64,000 bases of DNA from Aureococcus anophagefferens (GCF_000186865.1 NW_008705565.1:652440-716439), one strand, 5' to 3'. Shown: positions 1 to 9,216, counted from the stretch's first letter. Notes: generated by a model from the letters alone, not told the origin. A program made the numbers and translations.

Positions 1-181
1 GCGGGTGCCAGGGGGTGCGCGGCGCCGCGGTCGGCGGCGGCGGCCGCTGCTGCGCGGCTTTGCGCCGCTGCTCGTCGCAGTCCTGCGCAGCCTTCAAGGC
101 TTCCTCCGCCGACGGCGCGGACCCGAAGGCCTTGTACTCGTCGTTGGCGGGCAGCGGGCCCAGGCCGACGCGCGGCGGCAT
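1..181 (-). CDS. 5' end of an unknown gene running off the window
   Basis: An open frame starts at an ATG whose complement is at 179-181 and stays open for 60 codons to the window edge. The visible N-terminus reads MPPRVGLGPLPANDEYKAF and continues as a charged, Gln/Pro-rich stretch (EEALKAAQDCDEQRRKAAQQ, then PPPPTAAPRTPWHP). No signal peptide and no recognisable domain are visible. The codon use (C/G third positions, sensible mixed residues) supports real coding, while the other frames here are Arg/Ala-rich. It lies head to head with the WW-PDZ gene, 72 bp away, so the two probably share a short bidirectional promoter. The function cannot be named from this fragment. Confidence 0.55.
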   Translation of the reverse strand, partial: MPPRVGLGPLPANDEYKAFGSAPSAEEALKAAQDCDEQRRKAAQQRPPPPTAAPRTPWHP

Positions 182-253
182 CGTCGGGCAGCCTGGGGCA
201 ACGTTGCCTTGACCGGCAACGCCGACCGCAAACTCGCTTGCTCGAGCTGCAGG

Positions 254-1339
254 ATGGCCTGCAAGCATCGAAGATCCGCGCGGCCATGGCGCCTTGTAGT
301 TTTGCTCACGCCGCTGCTCGCGTACCATGGCCCGCGACCGATGCGACGGCTGCGACGACCGACGGCGCTCAGCATGGGCCGCTGGGACCCGCCGTCGTCC
401 GCGGCGCCGCCCGACGGCCTCTTCGGCGGCGCGCCGGCGCCGGCGGCGGAGAGCGCCGCGGACTGGACGACCTACGCGACCGATGACGGCAAGGCCTACT
501 ACTACAACGCCGTCACGGAGGAGACGGTCTGGGAGAAGCCCGCCATTCTCGACGACGCCGCGCCGACGACGAAGAAGCGGCGCTGGACGAAGCCGAGCCA
601 GAAGGTCGCCGTCGACGCGGCCGCGGACCTCTTCGCCGAGTCCGCGGCCGCGTCCGCCGGCGGCGTCGTCGCCGACGGCCGCGCGTCCGTCGTCGAGCTG
701 CCGCGGGGCGCGACGGGCATCGAGTGGGGCACGGACCTGAGCTTCGTGGGCGTCTACGTGCGCCTGCTCCTGCCCGGCGGCGCCGCGGAGCTGTCGGGCA
801 AGGTGCGGGCCGGCGACCAGCTCGTGGCCATCAACGGCACGGCCGTGCTCGACCTGCGCTTCGACGACGTCATGACCCTGCTCGGCCGCGAGGCGCCCGC
901 CGTCGAGTTGGAGGTCTTCGCGGGCTCGCGCGCGGACCTCCTGGGCTGCCTCGGCCGCGCGGCGCCCGGCGACGAGTCCACGACGGCGACGATCACCGTC
1001 GACGACTGCGGCCGCCGCGCGGAGATCGTCGTGAACAAGGGCGACAACCTCCGCGACGCGTTGGTGTCGAACGGCTTCGACGTCTACCGGGGCACGACGA
1101 CCTGGACGAACTGCGCGGGCCACCAGATGTGCGGCACGTGCATCGTCGACCTCACGGGCGGCGCCGCCCTGACGAACCGCAAGTCCAACGACGAGGAGGG
1201 CACGCTGAACCTCCAGGGCTGCGAGCCGTCCTGCCGCCTCTCGTGCGTGACCTACGTCTACGGCGACGTCGAGGTCGTCATCCGCCCGGACCGCGAGGGC
1301 GGCTTCTTCGGCAGCGCGACGTCGGGGTCGGGCTGGTAA
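254..1339 (+). CDS. WW-PDZ-[2Fe-2S] ferredoxin fusion, probably plastid or secretory-pathway targeted
   Basis: 361 residues from the ATG at 254, chosen because it opens with a signal-like hydrophobic stretch (LVVLLTPLLAY) followed by an Arg-rich transit-like segment. The upstream in-frame sequence is Arg-rich and non-signal-like. Residues 70-98 form a WW domain (DWTTYATDDGKAYYYN then TVWEKP). Residues about 148-223 are PDZ-like (GGAAELSGKVRAGDQLVAIN). Residues about 245-345 are a ferredoxin-type domain with Cys287, 293 and 296 (C-x5-C-x2-C) and Cys331 in CRLSC. This resembles the ferredoxin-like subunits of the plastid NDH type more than soluble plant ferredoxin. The protein probably docks proline-rich or C-terminal peptides and carries an electron-transfer centre; that role is inference. 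Its stop is 5 bp from the stop of the convergent OTU gene. Confidence 0.8.
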   Translation: MACKHRRSARPWRLVVLLTPLLAYHGPRPMRRLRRPTALSMGRWDPPSSAAPPDGLFGGAPAPAAESAADWTTYATDDGKAYYYNAVTEETVWEKPAILDDAAPTTKKRRWTKPSQKVAVDAAADLFAESAAASAGGVVADGRASVVELPRGATGIEWGTDLSFVGVYVRLLLPGGAAELSGKVRAGDQLVAINGTAVLDLRFDDVMTLLGREAPAVELEVFAGSRADLLGCLGRAAPGDESTTATITVDDCGRRAEIVVNKGDNLRDALVSNGFDVYRGTTTWTNCAGHQMCGTCIVDLTGGAALTNRKSNDEEGTLNLQGCEPSCRLSCVTYVYGDVEVVIRPDREGGFFGSATSGSGW

Positions 1340-1344
1340 AAAGC

Positions 1345-2532
1345 TTATCGACTCGGCGCGACGACGTTGTAGTGGATCGGCGACACGTAGGAGAGGAAGA
1401 GCCGCCGCGGCGTCTCGCCCGCGGACGGCGACCGGTAGTGGAGGTGGAAGTTGGAGGCCTCGGTCGTGATGACGAAGATGTCGACGTCGTAGGCCGCGCA
1501 CGCGGCCTGGAGCGTGAGCTCGTCGCCCCAGGACCGGTCCATGGCCATGCGCGACAGGTAGCCGCCCCACTCGGCCGCGTCGCCGACGAAGACGGAGAAC
1601 GCGTCCTCGTGGCTCCGCAGGTAGGCGATGATTGTTTTCCGCACGGCCGCCTACCAAGCACGTCGGTAACGATTTCTCTTCGTTTTCCCGGTCTCGAAAG
1701 AGACGCCGACGGCCGCGTGGTGCGCCTGCGTGTTGTAGAGCTCCATGGAGATGGCGCGGAACTGGCAGTTGCCGTCATCGACCATGTCCACGGATTTCAG
1801 CGACAGGTGGCGGAGCCGCTGTTCCAGCAGCGCGACGCCCGCCGCGATGCGGTCCTCGCGCGTCGCGGCGTGGACGATGCGCTGGCTCTCCGCGGCGCGG
1901 AGCACGAAGCTCGGGCGGTGCTCGCGCGGCGCCTTTTCGTGCGCGTGCTTCGCGAGGCTCTTGAACTTGCTCACGGCCCGCAGGAACGCGCCCGTCGCCT
2001 CCGGCGGGATCGTCGCCGCGAGGCGCTTGGCCATGACGTCGTCGTAAAAGTCCCGCCGGAGCACGGGCGGCGGCTCGCGCGGCGCCTCGAGCGCCGCCGC
2101 CGCGAGCGCGCCGGCGAGCGCCGCGTCGCCGCCGCCGAGCCCCCACTTCCGGTCGAAGTCGCGCTGCTCGTCGGCCTTGGACGCGGCGATGGCCTTGGCG
2201 AGCGCCGCGTCCTCGGCGCCGCGCACGTCCTGCGCCGTCGCCGCCGCGCCCGCGTCGTCGTCCGTCCACGAGAGCAGCTGCGAGATCGTCGCCTCGCGGT
2301 CGTCGCCGTTGGCCTCGACGACGCTGCGCAGCGCGGCCTCGTCCCACGACGGGAACATGTCGGCGAGCTCGCGCAGGAAGCTCTCCGCGGGCACGGCCTG
2401 CGCGCGCTCCGCGCGCGCGTTCGCGGGCGGCGCGAAGTGGAACTGCCGCGACGCGTTGTCGACGTAGTAGGACCGCCCGCAGGGCGTGCTCAGCTGCTGC
2501 CAGTCGTCCGGCAGCGACGGGCTGCGCGTCAT
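1345..2532 (-). CDS. OTU-family cysteine deubiquitinase with N-terminal WW and CUE-like domains
   Basis: Two exons (2532-1717 and 1650-1345) give 373 residues. Residues 8-36 look like a WW domain (DDWQQLSTPCGRSYYVDN). Residues 50-92 look like a ubiquitin-binding CUE domain (LRELADMFPSWDEAALRSVV), followed by a UIM-like helix (EDAALAKAIAASKADEQ). The OTU domain starts near 245 with the catalytic loop DDGNCQFRA (Cys256) and ends with LFLSYVSPIHYNVV, giving the catalytic His365. The intron splits the OTU domain just after YNTQAHH. Joining with a GC donor restores an uninterrupted fold, YNTQAHHAAVRKTIIAYL. Such proteins cleave ubiquitin chains in the cytosol or nucleus; chain specificity cannot be read here. 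The start at 2532 is the only ATG placed before the WW domain without crossing the promoter repeats. Confidence 0.85.
1643..1716 (-). mobile_element. Introner-type intron in the OTU gene (66 nt, 8-bp target duplication)
   Basis: The intron occupies 1651-1716 on the minus strand. The octamer GCGGCCGT is present at both edges (1709-1716 and 1643-1650). The intron begins with the GC of the first copy and ends in TTGGTAG immediately before the second copy, so splicing restores exactly one copy and an intact OTU frame. The body (CTTTCGAGACCGGGAAAACG, then AGAAATCGTTACCGACG) closely matches the 37294-37369 intron and the fragment at 7913-7959. This marks a dispersed family. No clear terminal inverted repeat is visible in this short version. 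Confidence 0.75.
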
Positions 2533-2544
2533 CGCGGGCTTTTT

Positions 2545-2647
2545 ACCGCTGCGGCGGGTCTCAAACCTGTGCGGACCGCTGCGGCGGGTCTCACCCTGTG
2601 CGGACCGAAGTCCACGCGCGGGCTGGGACCGCTGTCCACGCGCGGGG
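2545..2647. repeat. Short tandem repeats in the OTU/PP1 divergent promoter
   Basis: A roughly 30-bp unit (ACCGCTGCGGCGGGTCTCA followed by an ACCTGTGCGG-like end) occurs twice in tandem, at about 2545-2574 and 2575-2603, with small differences. GTCCACGCGCGGG then occurs twice, near 2610 and 2634. The rest of the 371-bp space between the two start codons is less GC-rich (for example TTTTTGTTGAAGTGAAAGG near 2680) and shows no gene. The repeats may be promoter elements or decayed elements; nothing here decides which. Confidence 0.6.
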
Positions 2648-2903
2648 CTGCCTCCAGCCCTCGGTCGAGAGCTGAACGTTTTTGTTGAAGTGAAAGGTTC
2701 CAATGTATCCCTTTTGCACACCACAATCTTAAACTCCAGGCGTCGCTGCCGACGATAACCACGGCCGCCCCGCCTCCCGCCGGGTGCCCGCGTCCTCCGC
2801 CGCCCGCGTCGGCGCGCTAAAAAAAGGCGCGCGTTCGGGCCGCCCCCCGCCCGACCTCCGCCTCCGACACCCCCGCCGCCGACGTGCGCGGTGCCCGACA
2901 ATC

Positions 2904-4325
2904 ATGGGCGACGAGCCGGAATTCATCGCGATGGTCGACGAGATGATCAAGAAGCTGCTGGACCACAACAAGCCCGCGGCGAGTACGGCCCGGCGGACGG
3001 GCGGCATGGCGTCGCTGTCGCTGTCCGGGGGCGCCAAGGGGGGCGGCGCGTGCGTGCCCCAGAAGGACGTGCAAGCGCTGCTGCGCAAGATGAAGGAGGT
3101 CTTCCTCGGCCAGCCCATGCTCCTCGAGCTGACGGCGCCCCTCAAGATCGTGGGCGACATCCACGGCCAGTACAAGGACCTGCTCCGCCTCTTCGAGGAG
3201 TGCGGCTGGCCCAGCGACGTCCACTACTTATTCCTCGGCGACTACGTCGATCGCGGGCCGTCGGGCCTGGAGGCGCGCCGCGGGGTCCGGCGGGGTTTTC
3301 GCGCGTCCGGGGGCCGCGGGGCGGACGCGCGCGCGCGGTCGGGCGGGGGGGGCGTCCGAGGGGGGGGCGTTCTCGCGTCCGGGGCGTCGCGGTCCCGCGC
3401 GCGACGGCCGAGCCGCGCAGGCCGTGCTCCTGCTGCTCTGCTACAAGGCGAAGCACAAGGACACGTTCTTCATGCTCCGCGGGAACCACGAGTGCGCGGC
3501 GATCAACCGCATCTACGGCTTCTGCGACGAGTGCAAGCGCGCGTACGGCCTGAAGATCTGGAAGCAGTTCAACGACGTCTTCAACTGCATGCCCGTCGCC
3601 GCCGTCGTCGACGACAAGATCTTCTGCGTCCACGGGGGCCTGTCGCCGGAGCTGCGCACCTTCGACCAGATCGGGTCCCTGCGGCGCCCGACGGACGTGC
3701 CGGACGCGGGCATGATGTGCGACTTCCTCTGGGCGGACCCCGAGCCCCACACGACGGGCTGGGCCGAGAGCGAGCGGGGCGTCTCCTACACCTTCGGCCC
3801 GGACGTCGTCCAGAAGTTCCTCAAGCAGCACGACCTCGACCTGCTCGTCCGCGCGCACCAGGTCGTCGAGGACGGCTACGAGTTCTTCGCGAGCCGCCAG
3901 CTCGTCACGCTCTTCTCCGCGCCGAACTACTGCGGCGAGTTCGACAACGCCGGCACACTCGCGGCGTCCGCGGCGCCGTGTTTCGGGGGGCGGGTCGGTG
4001 ATCCGTATTCATACTGAAAATCCGAGGCGGCCGCGGGAAAACCCGGCGGCCGCCCGCGACGACGACACACAAGCGAAGAGAGACCGCGCGCGTCTCCCGA
4101 ACGCGACGGCGCGCGCGTCGCCCGCCCGCGGCGCCACCCGCGCCCCCCCCCGCAGGCGCCATCATGTCCATCGACGAGACGCTCATGTGCTCGTTCCACA
4201 TCCTCAAACCGGCCGTCGCCATGGAGTCCCTGTCGCCCATCAACGACCGGCGCCCCACGGGCCTCATGGGCGGCGCCGGCGCGCGACGACCGGCGACGCC
4301 CATGCCGCCGCCGGGCAAGAGGTAG
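2904..4325 (+). CDS. PP1: Serine/threonine protein phosphatase PP1 catalytic subunit
   Basis: Three exons (2904-3272, 3421-3952, 4156-4325) encode 356 residues. All metal-binding PPP motifs are present: GDIHGQ (84-89), GDYVDRG (112-118), GNHE (144-147) and HGGLSPE. The PP1 signature EFDNAG + [12 protein letters not shown] is rebuilt only by splicing exon 2 to exon 3. The N-terminus carries an insertion of about 25 residues ([11 protein letters not shown] to GGAKGGGAC) relative to usual PP1, and the C-terminal tail is Pro/Gly-rich with basic residues. Both introns (148 and 203 nt) need a GC donor to keep the conserved spacing. PP1 dephosphorylates many nuclear and cytosolic substrates through regulatory subunits, none of which is encoded nearby. 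Confidence 0.93.
3273..3420 (+). other. PP1 intron 1, GC-AG, extremely G-rich
   Basis: The intron begins GCGCGCCGCGGGG and ends GCCGCGCAG. Removing it gives [17 protein letters not shown], the same length as this segment in other PP1 proteins. The first in-frame GT, 12 nt further on, would insert four residues into a conserved helix. The sense strand has several long G runs around 3340-3370 that could form a G-quadruplex. No flanking direct repeat was found. Confidence 0.75.
3953..4155 (+). other. PP1 intron 2, GC-AG
   Basis: The boundary AACGCCG/GCACAC and acceptor CCCCGCAG/GCGCC are required to rebuild [12 protein letters not shown] without gaps. No GT donor in the right phase exists nearby. 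The intron contains no further coding signal. Confidence 0.75.
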
Positions 4326-4953
4326 GGGTAGCCGGCGCGCGCGGCGGCGGCGGCGTCTCGAAACGCCGCCGCGTCGCGCTGGCGCCGCGAGACGAGGCGC
4401 GGCCCTCCTCGCGGCATGACGCTCCACCACACCAGCCTCCCCACCGGGCGGGCCCCCCGGCCCGCCCGCGCCCAACACACCCCTATTCGTACGCCTCGCC
4501 GATCCTCTCCCCGGCTCTCGCGCGTCCACTCGTGCCGTCAGTCCACCCCAGCCCCCGCCCCCCCTGACGAATCTCACAAAAAACACAGAAAAAGAAGAAA
4601 AAACCGACCAAGGCCCGGCGCCACCACATGCCGGACCCGGCGGCGTCGCCGCCCTCTGGGGCCGCGGCGCTTCCGCCTCAATACCATATTACATACACAG
4701 TCACTGTTCCCTTTGCTCGGGCGCGAGGGCGGGCGGGCGGGCCGGGGCGCGCCATGACGGGTCGTAAGGCGGGTCCCAGGACGCGGTCGCATTCGCGCAC
4801 CGGCGCGCACGAGACGCCTGCGCCGCTTCTTTTGAACTGCAAGCAGGCTCCTTGTGCGAGGATTGCGCAGCACATGGGCTCGAAAGCATGGCAGCCGGTC
4901 GAGCCCGAGCTGGGCGCACGGCTGGCGCGGGTGCACGAGGCGGCGTCGCGCGC
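4326..4953. other. Non-coding stretch between PP1 and the TraB gene
   Basis: About 630 bases without a convincing gene. It holds the 3' end of PP1, an A-rich run near 4577-4610 (CACAAAAAACACAG and following), and a less GC-rich patch near 4680-4712. The Arg/Ala-rich frames across it look like composition artefacts. The last part is presumably the promoter of the gene starting at 4954. Confidence 0.5.
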
Positions 4954-6054
4954 ATGTCTGTGCTGCTCCTGCTCGCCTACACACAACTGGGCGCGGCCTT
5001 GCGCGCGCCGCTGCGCACGGCGACGCGCGCGCCGCTGCGCACGGCGACGCGCGGGCCGCCGCCCGCGCGAGCGAAAGCCCTCCGCGCCATCCCCGTGCCG
5101 ACGAGCCCACCACGGCCGGCGCTCGCCGTGCGGCGCGACCTGGGCAACACGACGGTGATCATCCAGGGCGTGCTCCACGGCGCGACGTCGTCGGCCGACG
5201 CCGTGCAGGCGACGCTCGACGCGGCGTCGCCGTCGGTCGTCGTGCTCGAGCTCTGCGCTTCTCGGTGGCGGAGCATGGCGAGCGACGACGCGACCTTCGA
5301 CACGAAGCGTGTCGACGTGGGCGACGAGTACGCCAAGGTGCTCAGCGGCGCGCGCGCGGCGTTCGCGCGGCGCGGCGCGGGCGCGGGGACCATGGCGCTC
5401 GCGCTGGGCACGGTCTACGCCTTAAGCCAGCTCGCGGGCTTCCGGCCGGGCGTCGAGTTCCGCGTGCCGCTCCGCTGGGCCGAGGCCAACGGCGCGGACG
5501 TCGTCCTCGGCGACAAGGACGTCGTCGAGACCATGGCGTCCGTCTACCGCGGGCCGGACGACGGGGCGCGCGGCTCGCGCGCGCGCGACACGGCGCGGGG
5601 CCTGCGCGCGCTCGCCGCGGCCATCGCCGGCGACGGCGGCGACGGGACCATCAGCCTCTGGCGCGACGTGCTCGACGACTCGACCCTCCGGGGCGAGCTC
5701 GCGACGCTCGCCGGGGCCGTCGCCGCCGCCGCCGCGGCCGTCGAGGTGTCGCTCACGGTGCTGCTCGGGGGGTCCTACCCGTCGATCTTCCCCGCGGCGG
5801 CGGCCGCGGCGCCGTCCGTGCCGCCGGAGGCGATCCACGCCATCTCCGCGGCGAACGGCGCCGTCGCGCTGCTCAGCGTCGTGCTCAGCGTCGACCTCCT
5901 CGGCCGCATCGGCGCGAACGTCATCGACGCGCGCGACGAGTTCCTCGCCGACGCGACGCGACGGGCGCTCGATTTACCGACGGCGCGCGGAAGCACGGTC
6001 CTCGTCGTCGTCGGCGCGCTCCACGTCAACGGCATCGCGTCGCGGCTCGAGTAA
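4954..6054 (+). CDS. TraB/PrgY-family membrane protein, signal- or transit-bearing
   Basis: 366 residues from the ATG at 4954, chosen because it opens with a clear signal peptide (MSVLLLLAYTQLGAALRAP). Two copies of RAPLRTAT follow, encoded by a short DNA tandem repeat near 5008-5049. The domain starts around residue 65 with VIIQGVLHGATSSADAV and VVVLELCASRW, matching the G-x-x-H-x(n)-ELC pattern of TraB proteins. VVLGDKDVVETM and the end motif VLVVVGALHVNGI also fit. Hydrophobic segments near LALGTVYALSQLAGF, LAGAVAAAAAAVEVSLTVLLG and AVALLSVVLSVDLL suggest membrane association. TraB-fold proteins are putative metal-dependent hydrolases or organelle-contact proteins; which one applies here is unknown. 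Placement in the plastid or endomembrane system is inferred from the N-terminus. Confidence 0.75.
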   Translation: MSVLLLLAYTQLGAALRAPLRTATRAPLRTATRGPPPARAKALRAIPVPTSPPRPALAVRRDLGNTTVIIQGVLHGATSSADAVQATLDAASPSVVVLELCASRWRSMASDDATFDTKRVDVGDEYAKVLSGARAAFARRGAGAGTMALALGTVYALSQLAGFRPGVEFRVPLRWAEANGADVVLGDKDVVETMASVYRGPDDGARGSRARDTARGLRALAAAIAGDGGDGTISLWRDVLDDSTLRGELATLAGAVAAAAAAVEVSLTVLLGGSYPSIFPAAAAAAPSVPPEAIHAISAANGAVALLSVVLSVDLLGRIGANVIDARDEFLADATRRALDLPTARGSTVLVVVGALHVNGIASRLE

Positions 6055-6065
6055 CCGCAGCTTTC

Positions 6066-8146
6066 TTAGGAAAAGGAGAGCGGGAGCCACCTGGCCTCCT
6101 CGAACGAAAGGACGGAGACGTTCGGATGGTGCAGGCCGCACGACGGGCCGCACCGGTGCCCCTTGAGGTACATGCACATCGTGCGCTGCTTCCGGGCGAG
6201 CGCGAGCTGGCTCCGCCGCTTGCGCGCGCGGAGCCTCCGGAGCGCCGGGCTGAGGATGACGTTGTGCACGTCCGCGACGAGCGCGAGGCTCCTGAGGAAG
6301 GACAACTTGCGGAGCACGACGTCCTCGAGGAACGCCGCGGCGCGCCGCGCGCGCCGGGCGTCGTCGTCGTCGAGGTCGTCGTCGTCAAAGTCCGTGTCGT
6401 CCTCGTCGTCGTAGAGCGGCGGCGGCCGCTCGTCGTCGTCGTCCGACGCGTCCTCGGAGCAGTCGGACCAGTCGTCGTCCAGGCGCTCGACGTCGACGGC
6501 CAGTTGCAGCCGCAGGTCCCTGCGGAGGTCGCCGCGGCGCGTCGACAGCCGGAAGCACGTCGCCAGGCCCTCGAGCGCGGCGCGCGTCGGCGAGCACTCG
6601 AGGCGCAGGTCCACGAGCGTGCGCGCGAAGGCGCCCCGGCGCAGCGCTGCGACGACGGCCGGCGCGCGGCCGTCGCGCCGGCTGAACGCGTCGTCGCCGT
6701 GGACGAGGAGGGGCCCGAGGGACGCGATGGACGCGACAGGCGACGCCTCGCCGCCCTCGAGGAGCCCGCCCAGCAGGCCGACGCCCGCGGCCTGAGACAG
6801 CGCCGCGTGCAGCGCCTCCAGGCGGCACCCGGACGCGCAGGCGTACTTGGCCGCGCGCGCCTCGTGCGACGGCACGCCGTCCAAACGGCCCTCGAAGCCG
6901 CCCATGGGGCCCGGGTCCTCGGACTTGGCCGCGGGCCAGAAGGATAGATCCCGGAGCTTCGCCATGCTTTCGAGCGTCGCCCGCGCGTCCTCGACGGTCT
7001 CCTCGAGGAATTGGCCGCCCGTGAACGCCAGGGACTCGACGCGCCCCGCGACAGCTGACGGCAGCGCCGGCAGCGCGCGGGGGCCGCAGCGCAGGTGCGC
7101 GAGCTTGTGGCACGTGGCCAGGGCGCTCCGGAGGGGCGCGAGGTCCCCGTGGCTCGCCGCGGTCTCGCGCCGGTCCGCGACCTCGCCCGGCCGCCGCCGC
7201 GGCGCGTCGACGAGCGCCCGGAGGAGGCTCGAGCCCAGGAAGGACTCGAGCAGCGCCTCCCCGTTCCACTCGAGGCGCTCGAGCGACGGCGCCGCGGCCG
7301 CGACGAGCGCGGCGACGGCGAACGCCTCCGCGCGCGCCTCGGCCGTCGGGATGCCGAAGCGGCTCAGCGAGTGCTCGCGCGCGTCGCCGTCGTCCGGGTC
7401 GAGGACGCGCAGCGCGGCGACCGTCGCGAGCGCGTCGCCCGCGAAGTGGCGCGCGCCCGCGCAGCGCGCGGCCTCGGACCCGTTCAGCGTCACGGCGACG
7501 AGCCGCGGGACCGCGAGCGCGCCCGCGCAGCGCAGCGCCGGGGCGAGGGTCCGCCCCCGCGCGGCGCGCGCGGCGACGACGTCGCGGACGACGGCGGCCG
7601 GGGGCTTGGCCGCGGCCAGCGCGCGCGCGTCGACGCGCGCGGACAGCGCGCGGCACCCCCGGCAGCGCACGCGNNNNNNNNNNNNNNNNNNNNNNNNNNN
7701 NNNNNNNNNNNNNNNNNNNNNNNNNNNNNNNNNNNNNNNNNNNNNNNNNNNNNNNNNNNNNNNNNNNNNNNNNNNNNNNNNNNNNNNNNNNNNNNNNNNN
7801 NNNNNNNNNNNNNNNNNNNNNNNNNNNNNNNNNNNNNNNNNNNNNNNNNNNNNNNNNNNNNNNNNNNNNNNNNNNNNNNNNNNNNNNNNNNNNNNNNNNN
7901 NNNNNNNNNNNNGTCGGTCTTTCGCCGTTTCCCCGGTCATTTCTCTCGAAAATCGTCACGGCCGCAGGACACTGCTCGGGGCCCGCCGCGAGCGCCCGGG
8001 CCGTCGCCCGCAGCGCCGCAAGCGCAAGACCGGCAGTGCCAGCCCGCGCCGTGGCGCCGCATGGCAAGGAAGCCCAGGACGTGGCCGCCCATCAAATAAA
8101 ATACCTCCGCGGGGGCGACGGTCGGTGGCGTCTCCGCGTCGTTCAT
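6066..8146 (-). CDS. LRR-like protein with Cys-rich segments, interrupted by an assembly gap
   Basis: A 536-codon open frame runs on the minus strand from the gap edge (7673) to a stop at 6066-6068. It has leucine-rich, irregular repeats (PSLERLEWNGEALLESFLGS, CHKLAHLRCGPRALPALPS, RTLVDLRLECSPTRAALEGL), a long acidic stretch (DDDWSDCSEDASDDDDE) and a Cys/His cluster near the C-terminus (CMYLKGHRCGPSCGLHH). On the other side of the gap, 8146 to about 7960 encodes MNDAETPPTVAPAEVFYLMG and GWHCRSCAC and runs into an introner-like sequence at 7959. I infer that this is exon 1 and that the intron lies partly in the gap. The CRSC and CRGC pairs on both sides could form one zinc-binding site. The family is not recognised. 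Confidence 0.55.
7674..7912. other. Assembly gap (239 N)
   Basis: A run of N inside the LRR-like gene. It hides the 3' part of an introner-type intron and the 5' edge of the next exon. Confidence 0.99.
7913..7966 (-). mobile_element. Introner-type intron, 5' part only (runs into gap)
   Basis: On the minus strand the sequence GACGATTTTCGAGAGA, then GACCGGGGAAACGGCG, matches the body of the 37294-37369 intron almost base for base. The preceding octamer is GCGGCCGT (7959-7966 region), the same octamer duplicated around the OTU intron. Either a GC donor at the octamer or a GT donor at 7959 is possible. The acceptor end is lost in the gap. Confidence 0.65.
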
Positions 8147-8280
8147 GGTGGCGGCCCACGATCAGACCCAAGGTGCACGCATGCCGAACATCAGCGTCCT
8201 TGCACACGCTCTCCCAAATCGTAACACTTGAACACTTCTTGAACCGCTAAAAAAAAACGACAGAGCGCTCCGTGTCGAGC

Positions 8281-9210
8281 ATGTCGGTCTATGGCCCGCC
8301 GTCGCGCGTCGTGAGCGGCTGGGACAAGAACGGGCGGCCGACGTCGCTCTTCGACAGCACGCAGCGGCTCTACGGCACGGACCGGGGCAGCGCGCGCGAC
8401 ATGACCGTCGCGGCCTTCCCCCGCGCCGACGGCATCGAGTGCAGCCGGCGCCAGGCGCACCTCGAGCTGCTGCTGCGGAGCGCCAAGGGCCTCGAGGCCT
8501 ACGCGCGGCGGCGCAAGTACCAGTCCCAGGTGCCCCTGGCGCGCGTCGTGTCGCGGCTCGCGAAGCTCATCAAGGGGGCCCCGTTCGCGGACCGGAGCCA
8601 CCGGCGCGACCAGGCGCGGAAGACCGTCGACGCGTACATCCTCGAGGCGCAGCGCATCCTGGCCTACGCGAGGCAGCAGTTCGACCAGGGCCGGCCGAGC
8701 GCCGCCATCCAGCGCGTCGCGGACCTCGAGAAGCGCCACCGCGACCCCTGGCGGCCCGCGACGCAGCACGCGCGCGATCGCGCGCGGCCGCTCTTCACGC
8801 GCGAGTGCCCGCGGAACCGGGAGTCGACGGACTACGTCGTCACGCGCTGCATCCCGCGGGCCGCGACGGCGGTCCACGCGCCGAAGCACACGGACATGGA
8901 GATCGCGGGGAACACGCGCCACTACATGGACGTCTTCGACGTCGCCGGCGGCCTCGAGCGCGGCGACCGCGCGTCGGACTGGCGCAAGTTCCGGTCCCAG
9001 TTCAGCGTGCCGTTGGCGCGGGGCAACACGCTCGAGGTCGACGCGCTCGACACGGGCATCATCCGGAGCCTGACGATCGCGCGGAGCGAGACGGAGGTCG
9101 CGTACGCCAAGGGCACGCTGCGCTGGGCCGACGACAAGCCCCCGGAGCACGCGCCGGACTACGCGAATCTGACGTTTGAGCCCCGGAGGCCGGGGCTGAA
9201 CGCCATGTAA
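8281..9210 (+). CDS. Unknown conserved-looking protein, 309 residues
   Basis: The first ATG (8281) opens MSVYGPPSRVVSGWDKNGRP. The frame is clean to a stop at 9208-9210, 6 bp from the stop of the convergent ATAD3 gene. The protein is soluble, basic and Arg-rich, with a helical middle (LELLLRSAKGLEAYARRRKY, VDAYILEAQRILAYARQQFD) and a more beta-like end (RSQFSVPLARGNTLEVDALD). No signal peptide, membrane segment or catalytic motif is visible. Normal local codon use and balanced residues support it as real. I do not recognise the family and assign no function. Confidence 0.7.
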   Translation: MSVYGPPSRVVSGWDKNGRPTSLFDSTQRLYGTDRGSARDMTVAAFPRADGIECSRRQAHLELLLRSAKGLEAYARRRKYQSQVPLARVVSRLAKLIKGAPFADRSHRRDQARKTVDAYILEAQRILAYARQQFDQGRPSAAIQRVADLEKRHRDPWRPATQHARDRARPLFTRECPRNRESTDYVVTRCIPRAATAVHAPKHTDMEIAGNTRHYMDVFDVAGGLERGDRASDWRKFRSQFSVPLARGNTLEVDALDTGIIRSLTIARSETEVAYAKGTLRWADDKPPEHAPDYANLTFEPRRPGLNAM

Positions 9211-9216
9211 AAACGT

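Noticed and set aside
5..253. N-terminal extension of the WW-PDZ-ferredoxin protein to codon 5
   Set aside because: The extension is Arg-rich and lies over the start of a convincing minus-strand gene (1-181); the ATG at 254 gives a proper signal-like start.
2545..2647. Promoter repeats at 2545-2647 as an introner insertion
   Set aside because: No inverted ends or flanking octamer duplication; they are direct repeats only.
724..2688. A 654-codon plus-strand open frame
   Set aside because: Very Arg/Ala-rich and antisense to the OTU gene. In this GC-rich genome long empty frames arise opposite real genes. The same reasoning removes the long plus frames at 16341-18203, 18354-21629 and 42191-45739 and the minus frames at 32.5-33.2 kb in other phases.
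6066..8146. Reading straight through the 239-N gap as one exon
   Set aside because: An introner-like sequence begins at 7959 next to the gap, so the frame through N is not meaningful.
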